Of a stretch of DNA of 64,000 nt, positions 1 through 13,244 are shown in pieces. Position 1 is the stretch's first letter; every line of letters begins with the position of its first letter. The notes below the pieces were generated by a model. That model did no database searches. It was not told where the DNA came from and was given only the letters and a program-made list of their open reading frames with translations. Position numbers and translations under genes: made by a program. The DNA is from Apteryx mantelli (Eukaryota; Chordata; Aves; Apterygiformes; Apterygidae), in contig NC_089979.1 of the NCBI RefSeq assembly GCF_036417845.1, forward strand, positions 2,657,424 through 2,721,423, read 5' to 3'.

Positions 1-579
1 TCTGATTGGTTTTGTTTTCCCATCTATCTATTTGGTTTTGGTGTGTGGTTTCAGTGAGTTTATCATCCTCTGGGTTTGATAAGTTCCACTTTATGGTCAA
101 TGGAATTGACTTCTGGCATTTCATTAGATGGTCTTGGCTTTGGTTTTTGACATTTGGAAATGAAAAACAAGCCTGGTATGCAGAAGAGCAGAAACTGGAC
201 CTGGACACAGAAAACTTCAGTGTTTTTGCAGCTCACTACATTGGCAAGGTCATTATTTTTGTGGTGGATCCTCCAGCACTTTCATATCCATTGACCTCAT
301 TGTGGACTTCCAATAATATAATTTCTGTAAAATTCATCAGACAGTGACTTAATGAGTGAATCCAGCTCTCCTCATCCATGGGGAAAACAAAGCTAGACAG
401 TATAATCACTCTGAAAGCAAGGTAAAATTTGCTGCACTGAATAAGACCTGAGGTCCTCATGTCCCTGGACTGGAATAGTCTCCTTAGAGAAAAATATAAT
501 ATGTACTAATATATAGAAAAAAACCAGAAATCAGTATCTTCTCAATGTGATGTACTGTCTTCATATCTGCTCCGCCAGA

Positions 580-672
580 ATGATGGAGTGACTTGCCCAA
601 AATCATGCACATCAGAGACCCAGAGTGAGAACCTACAACCCAGTGTAGTGATCTCGGCACTAAACCACACCT
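580..672 (+). repeat. MIR-like ancient SINE fragment
   Basis: The stretch reading GAGTGACTTGCCCAAAATCA, then CAGAGACCCAGAGTGAGAACC, and ending GGCACTAAACCACACC follows the 3' half of the MIR/CORE-SINE consensus. That half has a 'gtgacttgcccaaggtcacac' block, then a 'gggatttgaaccc' block, then a 'ctaaccacac' block. It is heavily diverged, consistent with a pre-avian insertion. Confidence 0.5.
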
Positions 673-1059
673 TTGGTTATTCTCTGTTGTTTTTTCCAGG
701 GATTATAGATCTGGAGAAAAGCAAATATTTCCTTTGCTAAGGAAGCCCAAACATAGGAAAAAGTGTAGCTGCCTCTAGAGTCTGCACCCTAGTGACAGTA
801 CAGACACAAATAAGGCCACATCACTTGTCTGGGGACTAGGGACCATTCCCCATTTCCTGGAGAGCTTCATAAAGCATAGTTGTCACCTGCAGCAGAGGTC
901 AGTGATGGCTGGGAGCATCTGAATAGGTATTTGGTAAGATGCATTAGCTCCTGTGATGCTCCAAACTCAACAGAAGCCACCGCTTTGCAGAGAAGCAAGT
1001 TTGAGCCACCAGCAGGTCAGCAGCATTTTGTTGTTTTGACTTCCCTGGCCCCTGCTGGA

Positions 1060-1075
1060 TTTTTTTTTTTTTTTT
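1060..1075. repeat. T16 homopolymer
   Basis: A run of 16 T followed by ACAG. It mimics a splice acceptor on the plus strand, but the sequence after it reaches a stop within seven codons in the frame shared with the upstream open frame, and no exon is recognisable. Confidence 0.8.
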
Positions 1076-4000
1076 ACAGCAAATCTCATCTCTAATTTAG
1101 AAAAGAAAAATAGCGTGCCATGTCACTCAGGAAAGGTGTTGACCCCTGTGTCAGACCATGCTGCTTTCCACATGCTGTACACACCAGGAACATCTGAACG
1201 GCAACTAGCTGAGGGAAGCACATTACCATTCACCGTGAGGGAGGCGCATCTAATATGGAAACAGAAACTGGAGATGGTATAGGCAGGTGGAGGCTTCCCA
1301 GTCCTATTTTTTGGTTTTGCAAAACTTTGATAGGGGAAATCAAAATTCTGAGCGGTCTAGTTTATTATCTAGCAAATAGAAGCAAGATGAGCTCTTGCTG
1401 CTTGGTTGGCAGAGCAAAGACTTGGTGATAGAACAGAGAAAATCATTCATGTGAGACTCCCTTCAATTCTGCATGCAGGTCAAGTCATGTATATGAATTG
1501 TCACACTGTTATCATGTTTAAAGCCAATACTGTAGCTCCCGCTTATTATAATTGCTCTTCAGTAAAGCAAGAATAAAAGCCCATTTGTCAATAGTTTCCT
1601 TTGTCAGGTGAAGTATTTCCAGCATCTTTCACTTCCCTCAGTTTCTACAACCAATCATGTGAATTTAAAGGGTTTGATTGTGACTTGGAGACCACTTTGT
1701 AAGACCAGAAGCCATAAAGCAAAGCTTATCAGCCCTGGTAGATACGCTGCAAACCTTAGGATATTTTTTCTGTCTTTGAGGGTAAGCAGACTAGAATGGT
1801 TTGGCTGGGAAAGATAGAAGTGAGAGAGAGACAGAAATCCAGGTAGTGCATGATTAGTTGCTGCATCCTCTAATCATTTACAGACTGTAGACGATGTTGC
1901 TCAGCATGAAAATGCAAACAACTCAGACTGATCTGAAGGGAGAGCAAGAAAACCAGTCAAGGAGTTGCCAGAATTGCCAGAAGTATTTAAGGAAAAGGAG
2001 ACTTCACAGACACACAGTTTTAAGTCGGGAATCTAATTTTTGTATCAACTCACCTGTCACATAGGAGGAGAGACATTCTGATGGGGAGAGGGGAAGGAGA
2101 TATTAGGAGATATTAGGGGGTGTGGTGTTGTTCTTATCGCTATGGAAAGGAGTGATACAGAAACTTTATTTCCAGATATATTATGTCCAGCACACCTGCT
2201 GGATGCCCCACAGTCAAAACAGTCCAAGACTAAATTTCTTAGAAAAAATACAGCGAAACTTCTTTGCCATGTACATATTTGATTTCATACATGAACATAC
2301 CTGTTGAAGGATGAGACTTGGAAAGAATCTGTCTGAAAAGCCACTTACCTGTGCAAATGGGAGAGGAATTCAAGAGGCAGCTCTGGGCTAATAAGCCAGC
2401 CAAAAGGGGTATTACCCAAACTGCAGCTGGGAATTAATCTCTGAATTGCATTGCTGCTGCATTTATGTGAGGCAAGGAAGTCGTTCAGGTGTAGTGTACC
2501 ACTTTGCAGATGGGCAGCCACAAAACCTGATCACCATGAAAATCTCTTTTGGGGATCTTGCTAGGACCTCTGTCCCCAGATGCTTTTCACCCTTACAGAC
2601 TATAAACAGGCCTCTCTTCCATACATTCAGATCAAATCATAAGAGTTACAAATCCTCACATTTGATTCCTTCCTGGCTTTAGGGTGTTTTATTGTAACTT
2701 TAATGCTGACTGACATATCTACAAGGAATTTTGCACCTTTTGTCTAACTGAGTAACAATGACAGCTGTCAGGGAATTGTTCTTTTACATCATGACCGTCT
2801 ACCTGTTCCTGTGCTGGAACATATTAAAAAAAAAAAAAAGGAAAAAAGAAGTGAAGTGAAATGATTAATGAAGGGAGAAGAAACAAAAGACGTCAGTTAT
2901 TGGAAAGAAAACAAACAATTCCCTCCTGTTCCTTGATAATAAAAGCCATTCTTTGGAAAGAGAGAGAACATTACTATTGAGAGTGCATTTAGCTAGCATG
3001 GACCAATCCTGACCACAATATAATACTCTCATCTCAAAGAGCCTGTAAATCAGCATATAAATCAAGGAGAGTTTGGCACCTAATTTCCTGATGTATTTCT
3101 TAAATCCTTTCCTAGCCACTTAAAAAGCTCAGCGGGTGGTGAGGTTGGCTGGTGTACCTCTATGGTACCAGCTGGCTGCAGGGCACCGTGGCATGGAGCT
3201 TTGCTGGAGCAGAATCACCAGTCCTGGCAGCATCAGAAGCTCTCAGATACTCCCTTGAGCACCAGCTTTTAATCTTACAAAGTACCCATACCCTGTCCGA
3301 CTGAGTAGAAGAATTTCTGACCACCAACGCACTTCTACATCTGTTCAGGAGGTCAGAAGGACGACTTCGTCCCCCAGCCCACGGGTCGATTGGGTTAGGT
3401 TACCCTCCCTGATTGGATTCTTCTAGGCAGCTTCGCATTCAGTGCATTCAGTCTATAGCTTCAGTAGATTGATATGGTAAATCTAGAGCTACGCTTTATT
3501 TTATTTTTCCTCCATCAGGAAGATGCATTAAGTGTTACAGCAGTCCTGCTCTTTCATTTGCTTCAGAGAAACCCTGCAAGACTATTCTGGGCAGCCTAAG
3601 TGGAGCAGGAGGTTTCATAAACTCATTCATGATTGACTTGCCACTGAGCTAGTTTGTCAGGAGATGTAGTTCACTGTAACAAATACTTTCCAGTAGCTTG
3701 CTGAGCTTTTCTCAAGATGGTTGAAATTCTTCTGGTATGGCCCATTTAGTTATCTGGATGAGATAAGAAGAATACTTTGATGTTCTTGTGTATCCCCTGC
3801 CTAAAACCAAACACTACATGAGCATACAGACCTTTGTTTTTTTTTACAGCCATATTCTAAAGAAGATGTCACCTCCTTGCAGGCTGACCTAGGGTCTAGC
3901 ACCTGTAACTCTACTGGTCTAGTCTGATGGTATTACAGTACGTTTTGTGTGGCAAGATGAGGAAACAACAAAAATAGACAACCTCTATATCCATTTTGCC

Positions 4001-7000
4001 AATCAACTAACTCTAGATGTCATCTGCCTTTTTTTTCTAAAATGTAGTCTATTGCACTGGTTTGTTTCCATACCCTACTGCTGGGTTTCCACAGTTTCCT
4101 GGGCCATCTCTTCATTTAAATCTCAGCTTAGAGAGGTTAGCATTTATGGACTTATTCTTTAGTTGCTTTTTCTTTCTGTCCTGACTCCATGGTAAATACA
4201 TCTCTGTGTTTTTTGGTACTTGATATTCCAAGAATGGCTTATGAAAGATGCCTACCAAACCACTCCACTCTCCATTTTTTCTTGATCTTGGATGTGGTTA
4301 CAAACAGACCATCATCTTCAAAAAGGAAGATGAATTTTAAAGCGGGGATTGGCAGCTTGTGGGACCAGTCATAAACGGCTTTTGTATTCTACATTAATGT
4401 AGCAAACAGCTGCTAATCCCATCCTAAGATCAAAGGGCACACTAACACCTTGTTATGTCCTAGCCATACTACTAGAGATGATGGTGCAAGTCTTTATACC
4501 TTGGTCTTCACAGCTGCTTTGAGGTTACCTGCCCATGGGCTATCCAGTCTTCACTTGGCTAGTTTGGGTTGTCCTGTGGAATATGTCCTGCACAAAAGCA
4601 GAAGATAGGCTAAGTCTTTTGTCTTCAGTCCTGCAGGCAGTAGGTTTATGGGTTGCTGTTGTTGATTTTTTCTCCTTTTCTTTTCTTCTGACTTCATTAT
4701 AATCTTCACTTGGCACAGGAGAATAAAAGCAGAATGACACACTGACTGAAACCTACCACCTGCAAGTCTGTGCCTTGCATCTTTTCTGCCTGCCATGATT
4801 TTCTCAGACTGTGATTAAATTTACATCTGAAAATTTAGCCTTAAAAGCCATATAGGAGAACCTGAAAAGACTGTTCTAGCATTATTTTTCTACCATTTGG
4901 TCTGATCTTTGGCTGTGCTAAGCCAGGTCTTCAATACTTGAATCCTATGAACAATTTTAACAATAACTTTGTAAAGTCCCAGAAAAATTGTGTATCGCCT
5001 TCAAGTACAGTTGTATATGTTGACAACAGCTCCCTGGGCACCTGTCCTTTGGCTTGTTGCTATTAATCAATGTATTTGGGTGACTGGCAAACCCAGCCAG
5101 AGGTAAGTGCAGAGACATGCACAGCCAGTGCATCTTCCTATTTTTTTCCAGAACATAATTACAGGTCATGGACACTTTATTGTGTATATGACTCATAGCA
5201 GTCAGGGAACTTTGCCACAGTATCTGATTTCCCAGTCTTTTAGTACCACAGGTCACAGAGTTTAAGGCAAAAAGGAATAACATAACCATTTTTTTGTGAT
5301 CTCGTTCTAGAGCCATGAAGACCCAGAGTCCTGGAAAGCAGTAGGGATCAAGATCTTTTCAGGGACCTCTCAATCCTGACGAAGGAATTGCTGGGAGGAA
5401 GTCTGTACTGAGCCAACTCCACAGGTTTTTGAGCTAAGAAAGTAGCTATTCCACAGAGCTGTGCAATTTCTCAGACACTGTCAGTCAATTTCCTATTAGA
5501 ATTCACTGCATGTTCCTTATAAACAAAATGTTCTTGTTGTGAATTAACAATATTGGCCCAATCTACGTCAAGGCAAACATCAGGAGTGTGAAAAATCCAA
5601 AGCATCTGGCGTGTTTCAGCAGGTTACTGAGCTGCCTGGGCTTCACGTCTTTCTTTTTCTCTTCCCTTTTTTCTTTGCATTAGGAAAATATAAATAACTG
5701 GATAGAAACAGAACATAGTGTGCCACTGTTCTGTCAATTAAAGAAGTTACATGCTGAGAGTGCTCAAACAAGTGGGATAGGTTTGCTCAAGACTAGAAAT
5801 TTCAGATCACTGAATTTTCCTCAACCAAAAAATAAGTTTCAAGTAACTTTGGGTCTCACCCTGGAAAATGAGTAATTTGTATTTCTTGCATGTTTTACAA
5901 ATTCTGGGCGGTAATGGGGAGCCTTGGAGAGTGTTTTCTCTCCCAATGTGTTATTTGCCAGTTTAATAGATTTTGAGAGTCAGTGGAAAGACTGGAATCA
6001 TCTATCCATGTTGACCTATCCTTCCCTTGCCTACGGCCAGCTAGTAACATATTGGTCACGAACAAGCATTTATTTTCCTTATGGGTATAACATCAGTATT
6101 TCTTCTATCAACAGACTGACTAGCATGGGCAAGTTTTATGGGCAACAGGATGCCCAGGAGTCATGGTTTGGGAAAAATTGCTTTAATCTGACTGCTTGTA
6201 TAACAGGGGTGTAGTTATTCCTTCAGCAGTTCCAGAATGTCATGAAATAAGAACTCCACCAAAGGCTTTCAAATAAAAAGAGCACCCTCTCTGGCTTGTA
6301 AAGCATATACCGGACAGATTGCTGGAGGCTGGGAGAGCATCCTAGCGAAATATGAGATTTTGTGCATCTGCTGCTGCTCACTGCAGGCAACAAGACACTG
6401 GACTGGACTGAACTTTTGGTCTTACCTGGAGCATCTGTCCTTATGTTCATTTATAACATCATTCTGAGATGCTCTGAGAGCAAGTATTTTAATGCTTAAA
6501 TGCAGTTATTTCACAGATACTTTCTTCTGCTTGCAATGTAGTCAAAACTGTCATTTTTTTCTTGGAGGCATTTCCAGTCATCCGACCTTGAGGGTCCTAT
6601 CCCTGATATTGGAATCTTTCAAAAGTGTTTCTCCTGGACATGCCAGCACGCACAGAAAAATATGGAAAGTACACAGCAGCCCTTTGCCAATTTTTGTTTT
6701 GGTTAACTGCTGGTGAAGTCACCTCAGGGTCCTTCATCAAACTGCACAAAGGAAAAAGAAAGCCTTCTGGTACCTAGATGATACCAAGAAATAGCTGGAA
6801 AAGTGGTCCCTTGGAGCCAGCTCCAGGCTTCTTGGGAGCACAGGTAAAACTTAACTGATCTTCTTCCCAAGAAGAGGAGTTGAGATCAGACCAGGTTTGC
6901 TCCTACCATGGGAAAAGGAGGGTGAGAAAGAGGGGTCAGCTGAAGACAGCAGGTTGACGTGTGAGCTCTGGGAGGCTGGGAGCACTGGTCCGTCTGCTGC

Positions 7001-7234
7001 CAGAGCAACTGGAGGGCTGGGAGGAGCAGATGCTGCCAGGGAACCACACTTTCCAGCGAGAGCCGGGGCTTCATGGGTCCCAGCACCGCTCTCAACAGCT
7101 GCCCAAGCGGTTCTCCAGAGCTCTGCTCTGGAAAAATGGTTGCAAAACTTTGGCTCTTCTGCCGCTTCTGGGGTTTGGCTGCCCTAGACAACAGCCACTC
7201 TGCCTGTGCTTAACGCTGCCCCGCTGATCCCATA

Positions 7235-7370
7235 CGCAGCCTGTCCTGATTGCCCTCCTTTGCCTGGTTCCTTGGAAGTCCCACATTTGCTCTGTGCTGA
7301 AGGGGACAATAATTATCTCCATGTCCCCACCTCTTGATTCATGCACTGAGATCCTCAAGGTAATTCTACT
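7235..7370 (-). repeat. Possible MIR-like fragment, reverse orientation
   Basis: Part of this stretch (CTGAAGGGGACAATAATTAT followed by CTCCATGTCCCCACCTC) resembles the reverse complement of the MIR core ('aaatggggataataatacctacctcatagg'). The match is short and decayed; other explanations are possible. Confidence 0.3.
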
Positions 7371-8143
7371 CACTTGCCTGAGTGTACCACATTGTAAATG
7401 GATAGAAGAAAGCTCTTGGTAGTTCAAACAGCCTGGAAAAATGAACAAGACAATCACCTGGGAACATCCAGTTTTCATCACTCTCCCATCCCAGCAGGTA
7501 TCTTCCAACAATGCTGTGATCTCAGATTTCATTATTATTAGTTGTGTTACATCTAGTCAGCTCCTTCCTTCCTTCCTCATCCTCCCTTCGCAACCTCTGT
7601 TCAGAACCAGGTCTGCCCAAAATCAGACAAAGCAGCACAATGCCATTTCTACGTCCAGTACATGGAAATGTAGTTTAAATTAGTTTTTAATCCATGAATA
7701 CATTACTGTGGTTGAAAGAGCTGAGATGGTGTCAAGGGTATTGCTGGTGACTGTTAGGTTCTTTATCTACTAATTTTAATGCAAGTTTTAATTTTTGTTA
7801 CAGCACAAAACTCTACACAGTTTGGCATGTCAGGAAAGCATAAGAAGATTTTGGTGAATGCATGTTGCAGGTCTTTCTCTATCCATAGAGGTTATTAATC
7901 CTATCTTCTGGGGATGTCTAGCCCTTCAGCTCGAGTTACAACTTCTCACTCTATTTGTTGTAGACGTATTTCATTCAGTCTTGGCCTGTTGGTCAAAAAG
8001 GTATCCATTAAACATCCTCAATATAGAGAGAGAAATGGCTGGGAGGAGGCTGCAATGTTTCTGTCTCTGAGCATCATCTTAAAATTGTTATTTCTGAAGG
8101 TAGGGAAGTTCCTAGTCTTGGCATAGTTTGAGCATGCTGAAAA

Positions 8144-8163
8144 GTGTGTGTGTGTGTGTGTGT
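8144..8163. repeat. (TG)n dinucleotide microsatellite
   Basis: An uninterrupted GT/TG run of about ten units. Confidence 0.9.
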
Positions 8164-9574
8164 CTGTTGGAGATTTTTCCCATTTATTACATTTATTGTC
8201 CCTCTGGACCTGCTTTCTACCTGCTTCCAGAGAGATAAAAGAGCCTGAAGGGATGTACTTTAGAAGGAAGGGATAAAAGAAGGGGAAAAATAGAATAACC
8301 ATCACTGATCTGCAAGCAGTCATGAGGATCCTTCACATGAGGGCAGGAAGGCTTCAGAAACGGAAGCCATAAGGACCCAGAATAAAAGAAAGAACTCCCC
8401 CCCACACCACCAACCCCTTGGCTGAAACTACCATAAGTTTCTATCAAATTTTTGGATTATTTGAGATAAGGGGACGAGAGTGCATAAAAAGCCCTTGAAA
8501 GAATGACATTTTTGAAACTATTTATTTTTTGAACTATCATTGCAAAGATGCCATTTCCTAAGAAAATAGATTGCTTTTCCTATTTTCAAGTACCTAAATG
8601 TATAGGGCAGGTTGCACCCAAAATGTATATGCTGGGGGGAATCAGGTGGAGAAGGAAATACTCCTCAGTGCTCATGCTCTTTGCCATACAACCTGCAGCA
8701 CACAGAAAGTTGAATACTATCAATGAGGAAAGGATGAGGGACTAGCAGCATCCACTAGTCCCTTTGGTACATCTATCTTCATTGAACTTGGAAAAATAAT
8801 GGGATCGTAGCATAATAATTTCAAAATATAAAAATGTCCTTTTTTTTTTAAATTAAAAACCAGATATATACTATCAAATAGGCTAGCTGGTCAGTTCAAG
8901 ATCTGCTTCACTCACTGGAAACTGTTCCCTGATCCAGGATCTGTTTCTAATCCTCTTTCCTGGGCTAAGGCTATGTCTTTTCTAAATGCACAAACTGGAA
9001 TCAGAGTTGGATTTGTCATGCACTTTTCTTATGTAGTGCAGTACGTAAACATCAAGCAAAATGCTATGTGCTGATAACCAGCCACGACGCAGTAGGCTCC
9101 AGAATCTGCTTCCCCTTTTCACATCATGCATTCTCCTAATACACACACTTCAGCCAGTTAATTTCCTTGTCTATGCACAAAGCATGCATGAAAAACTCGA
9201 TATCACCAGCACCGTCATGTATTCACTGGATATTCTATACCTTTAAATGCCATTTTCAAACATCTTCTGGTGTGTCCGTCTTCTATATAATCCTGCAGAC
9301 GTCCCATGTAGGCCTTTGTTAGTCTTAGGACTGTGCACATCATGCCTATTAGACTATTATCTCCCTTATCAGTCACACTCTCTAGCCCCTCATTACCACA
9401 GTTGCAGTGCTACTATAATTAGGCCTCATATTTTTCAGACCTCCATAGAAGTGTTTTAATCTACAAAATGAAGAGTTCATTCATGCCAAAATGTTTTGTT
9501 TCGTTATCAGTTTCTCTCTTTTTTTTTTTCCAATTTGCCCAGTGAACCAAAATATCAATTACTTGCAGAGCTCT

Positions 9575-9870
9575 AATTTAGAGGAGAAAATAAGGAACAC
9601 ATTTGTAACAGTGAATTATTAACTATTAAATCTTCTTAACTAACGCCGTGATGGATTCTCCATCCCTGGAACTCTTAAATCAAGAGGATTTTTTTCCCCC
9701 TTATTATAGTGGATTTTTCCTATGTAAAAGATATGCTTCAGTATTAGCATGGCTATTAGACTTGAAGTAAAAGTTAAAACTAAAAAAATCCTGTTTTTCC
9801 TGTCTGGGTAGGCAGGAAGTCAGATTAGGTGACCACAACACTCCCTTACAACCAAATAATCTGAGATGAG
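9575..9870 (+). mobile_element. Old CR1-type LINE 3' fragment
   Basis: Blocks in order match an ancient amniote CR1 3' end: GGAGAAAATAAGGAACACAT, then TTGTAACAGTGAATTATTAAC, GATGGATTCTCCATCCCTGG, CTTAAATCAAGAGG, AAAAGATATGCT, and GAAGTCAGATTAGGTGACCA before CACTCCCTT. The tail corresponds to the reverse-transcriptase C-terminus and 3' UTR. It is strongly diverged and carries small indels. It appears to be the same subfamily as the 17265-17730 copy. Confidence 0.65.
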
Positions 9871-10040
9871 GTTTACATCATTTATGATGGTATCACATCT
9901 TGAGTGAGTGACCCCACAAGCCCCAGGCACCATCTGCATGTGGCCACTAGTCCTCAGCTAATTGCTCCAGCTGTTTTCACACTATTGCCTTAAAAACAGG
10001 ATTGGCAGAACTCAGCAGTATTTTCCCCGAATCGCAGCGG

Positions 10041-10068
10041 GAGACTTGCATTGCACAGAGCAAGTCTC
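10041..10068. other. Perfect 9-bp inverted repeat
   Basis: GAGACTTGC and GCAAGTCTC flank a 10-base loop (ATTGCACAGA). No known miRNA precursor or tRNA is recognised; the stem is too short for a canonical miRNA. Confidence 0.5.
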
Positions 10069-11089
10069 GTCTGACGGCAATTTTCTGTGGGGTTCCTTTA
10101 TTCTCCCTTTGTACAGCTTCTTCCTGAATTTCAAGTCCTAATGAGACCTAAAGCACGTGGAATTCAGCTGCCATTGCTGACTTTTGTGATACGTCTCCCT
10201 TTTTATTCACGGCATCAGGGTTGGCAGGGCTGCAAAATTGTAAATTAGAAGCGGTTGTTCAGCAAGAAGGTCTCGCACAAGGCTTCAGGGGCTCCAGGTC
10301 TTTCGTAACTGCCACAGATTCCCTCTGGGACAAAAACAAATCTCCTAGAGAAGGATTTAATTGCCACAAGGAGACGTTCGTAGACTTTTGTGTCCATCCT
10401 CTCATAAGACCTAGTTGCCCTAGGCTCCCACTGCGGATTTGTGGAGGAGAACTGGAGGTTCTTATGTCTTAAAGTATACGCCTGAAGTAAGAAAGACAAA
10501 ACAGGCACTTTTGGGATATGACTCTTTCTTGGACTATGAAAGAAATTGAGGGTGACTAGCCCAGGTGGAGACCTGTACATTGCAGATCTGCGTGTGGTCA
10601 GACAGATCCAGACTTCATCTCTCTTAGCTGTCTATCTGTAGAATTACTAATTTTTTTTTCCTACATTTGTTACCAAAATCTTTTCAAAGCCTAAAAGATC
10701 AAACTGATCAATATGAATTTATTTATTAATTTATGTATTCATCAAGGGTTAATCAGGCTCAGTCCCAAGGCTGGTTCTGGGTCTGCAGAAGGGAACAGAA
10801 GAGTCCCACTCTCAAAAACCTCAAGTCCCACAGCATCTGGTTTCTCTTTTATAAGGGCTTGGTGGGAGTTAACTGACCGAGCGTGTGTCTACCTTCAGAC
10901 AGAGCACAACATGCAAAGAAAAGCCATGCTTACCCGGTGGCAAAGCTGGGGAGCGCTCTCGTGTCTATCCCCTCCTGTCTGGGGATTTATGGATTGCAGC
11001 CTGGCATCCTCCAGTCTGCATGGCAAAGACGGATCCCTTGAAAATTCAGTCAGGAAGCTTCCTTAAAAGAGTCAAACTTTTAAAAATCT

Positions 11090-11127
11090 CTTTCTTTTTT
11101 CTTTTTTCTTTTTTTTTTTTTTTTTTT
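11090..11127. repeat. T-rich tract
   Basis: Nearly pure T with occasional C, including an uninterrupted T run at its right end. It could be the reverse-complement poly(A) of an old retroposon, but no retroposon body is recognisable beside it. Confidence 0.7.
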
Positions 11128-11929
11128 GAGCAAGTATGGAACAATGAGGGATTAAGGATTGATTAAAATAATATTTCTTTTTATTGACTCTTTGCCCCTT
11201 CTTTTCTGAAAATATCATGGGACAGGGGGACCAAGCACAGGCACTGTGTGTTATTATATACATTATAGAGACTAAAGAGGCTCTGGCCAAGGTTAGTGCC
11301 TTGAGATACTGCCATCATTTGTGTAATAAATACTACTAATATCAGATCTTTAAAAGTCAGAGAAAGTTGAGCCTGCATTTTAGCCCCAGGATTGCTTGAA
11401 ATTTCATCCCAAGCTTAGTTAAAACTTGATTTCAAATTGCATTGTAAGACTCAGCTCTCTCTGGAATTTCCATTTAACGAGAGCCAAGTTCTAGGTCTGT
11501 AAGAAAACTTTTCAAGTTTCGTTAAGGAAATTTCCCGTGTCTCCTCTTTCACTATAATTTCACTTGCCTCTGAAATATTAGAATTCACTCATTGCTTGAG
11601 GCAAGATACGGGAACAAATGGACTGGTGGTTTAATTGAGTCTAATAAATCCTGTGTTCCTCAATAAAATATCATGCTTTTAGTCCCCCGTTGTGTCTGTA
11701 ACCATGCTGTGCTTTTGAGGCTGAAGAGCACATTGAAAGTCCAAGAGGTATGTATTCACAACAGAAATGTCATGTTTGCTAAAACACAACTTACCAATTT
11801 TCACTTACAAGTCTCAGTCACTGACCCTTGTGCTCAGTTTCAAGAGTAAAATTATTACAAGGAATTCCAGTGAATCACATTTTAAAAAAGGCATTGTTTT
11901 CTCTGTGATTCAGCCCCCTTTTTTGTTGT

Positions 11930-12010
11930 TTCTTTTCTTTTCTTTTCTTTTCTTTTCTTTTCTTTTCTTTTCTTTTCTTTTCTTTTCTTTTCTTTTTTCT
12001 TTTCTTTTTT
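11930..12010. repeat. (TTTTC)n pentanucleotide array
   Basis: About 80 bp of tandem TTTTC, nearly perfect at first and degenerating at the right edge into TTTTTTC variants. It yields a serine/phenylalanine/leucine-rich open frame on the plus strand and a lysine/glutamate-rich one on the minus strand, both artefacts. Confidence 0.95.
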
Positions 12011-13170
12011 GTCATAGTGGCAGGTTATGAGAAGAAGATTAAATGATATTCTCCCTGGAGGAGAGTTTTTAATTACATGCTTCTTCCACAGCAGTTTGTA
12101 ACAGCAAGTTTCACAGTTGTTTGGTGGGCTTATCCTCATAAAACCTGCAGGAGCCCTAGGTCTGAAATCTGCACTCACCTGCAGTGTTATTGGAATGATT
12201 TATGGTGAGGCAACGGGAGCATCACAATTCGTGGGAATCAGTCCAGCAGGAAATTCAGCCCAGCAGGTGAGATAACCAGACCAGACACTTTGTCTTGCTG
12301 GAGCCCAGAGCGGCTAAGTAACACTGAGCTATGACCATCCAGTTTTTTCCCACATCACTGAGAGTCATCTCTGTGTTAGGTCACCACCACCGGCCAGGGG
12401 AATATTCACATTACTTTTACAACTTGTGTATACAACTTGTATATTGTCTGCAAGAGAAGATGGCACGTGTATTGCACCTCTCTATTCCCCTCCACTGGGA
12501 TGAAACTCAAGAGCAAATACCCTAGAGCCAAATAAATGTCCCTTTACCTGGTGATATCACCTACGGATAGCTGAGATTTGGCTCTGTTTTGCTGAAGCCC
12601 TGGACACAGCTCTGGTTCTCCATGCCTTTTACTGGAGGTTCAGTACAGGTTCAACGAGGCCAGGCCACTTCTGTGGCCAGCTTTTAGCAAACCCAAAGTG
12701 AGTTCTTATGGTTGTGGAAGGTCTTATGCTACCTCAGGGATATCTGCACAAGCACGCAGACCTACTGCAGGGCACAGCACCAGAGCAAATAACCTGCTTA
12801 TTTTGCTGCTTTGCACAGAGACATCCCAAGTGGCTCAGCAGAATCCTCTGGGGCTGAACATGTTTATTCGTTCCTAGTCAGCTCCAGCCATGTCTCATCC
12901 CAAATTCAGTTCTGTCAGAGATGTTTTGCAAAGTTACTCCACATTTATTGCTCTTAAACTCTGCTGCACCCCCTAAGATCCTTTTCTCTTTTTTGTCACT
13001 GAAGGAAGCTTCAGCGTTTACTTGCTATGATCATGCCAAAGGACATAATTTCCACAATGCCAGATTTTACATAAAGCGGGAAAAATACCTCACTCCCCTG
13101 CACCACCTTGCTTTTTAATTTTAGGCAGACTTTAAATAACAGTAATGAGTTCTTTGGAATCTGAGCTGAC

Positions 13171-13185
13171 AAAAAAAAAAAAAAA
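13171..13185. repeat. A15 homopolymer
   Basis: An uninterrupted run of 15 A. It lies about 60 bp before a MIR-like fragment but is not obviously its tail. Confidence 0.85.
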
Positions 13186-13244
13186 TGTTTATACATTGGC
13201 AACTGTAAAGATGAAGTTAATGAACCTGAAGAGGTTTTGATCCA

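Larger units (their letters stand above)
1..9574. other. Intergenic, no gene seen
   Basis: All frames are short (at most 146 codons, at 7092-7532 minus) and none is recognisable. Contents are an MIR-like relic at 580-672, a weaker one at 7235-7370, T16 at 1060-1075, A14 at 2826-2839, an 11-bp tandem duplication (GGAGATATTAG) near 2096-2117 and a TG dinucleotide run at 8144-8163. A modestly GC-richer patch at 6890-7240 shows overlapping frames on both strands without family signatures. Confidence 0.55.

Noticed and set aside
1060..1080. T16-ACAG resembling a plus-strand splice acceptor
   Set aside because: The following sequence meets a stop almost at once and shows no coding character; a homopolymer explains it.
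3385..3412. TTGGGTTAGGTTACC resembling telomeric TTAGGG
   Set aside because: A single degenerate unit; no tandem array.
11767..12178. Overlapping plus (87 codons) and minus (98 codons) frames
   Set aside because: Both get their length from the TTTTC array.
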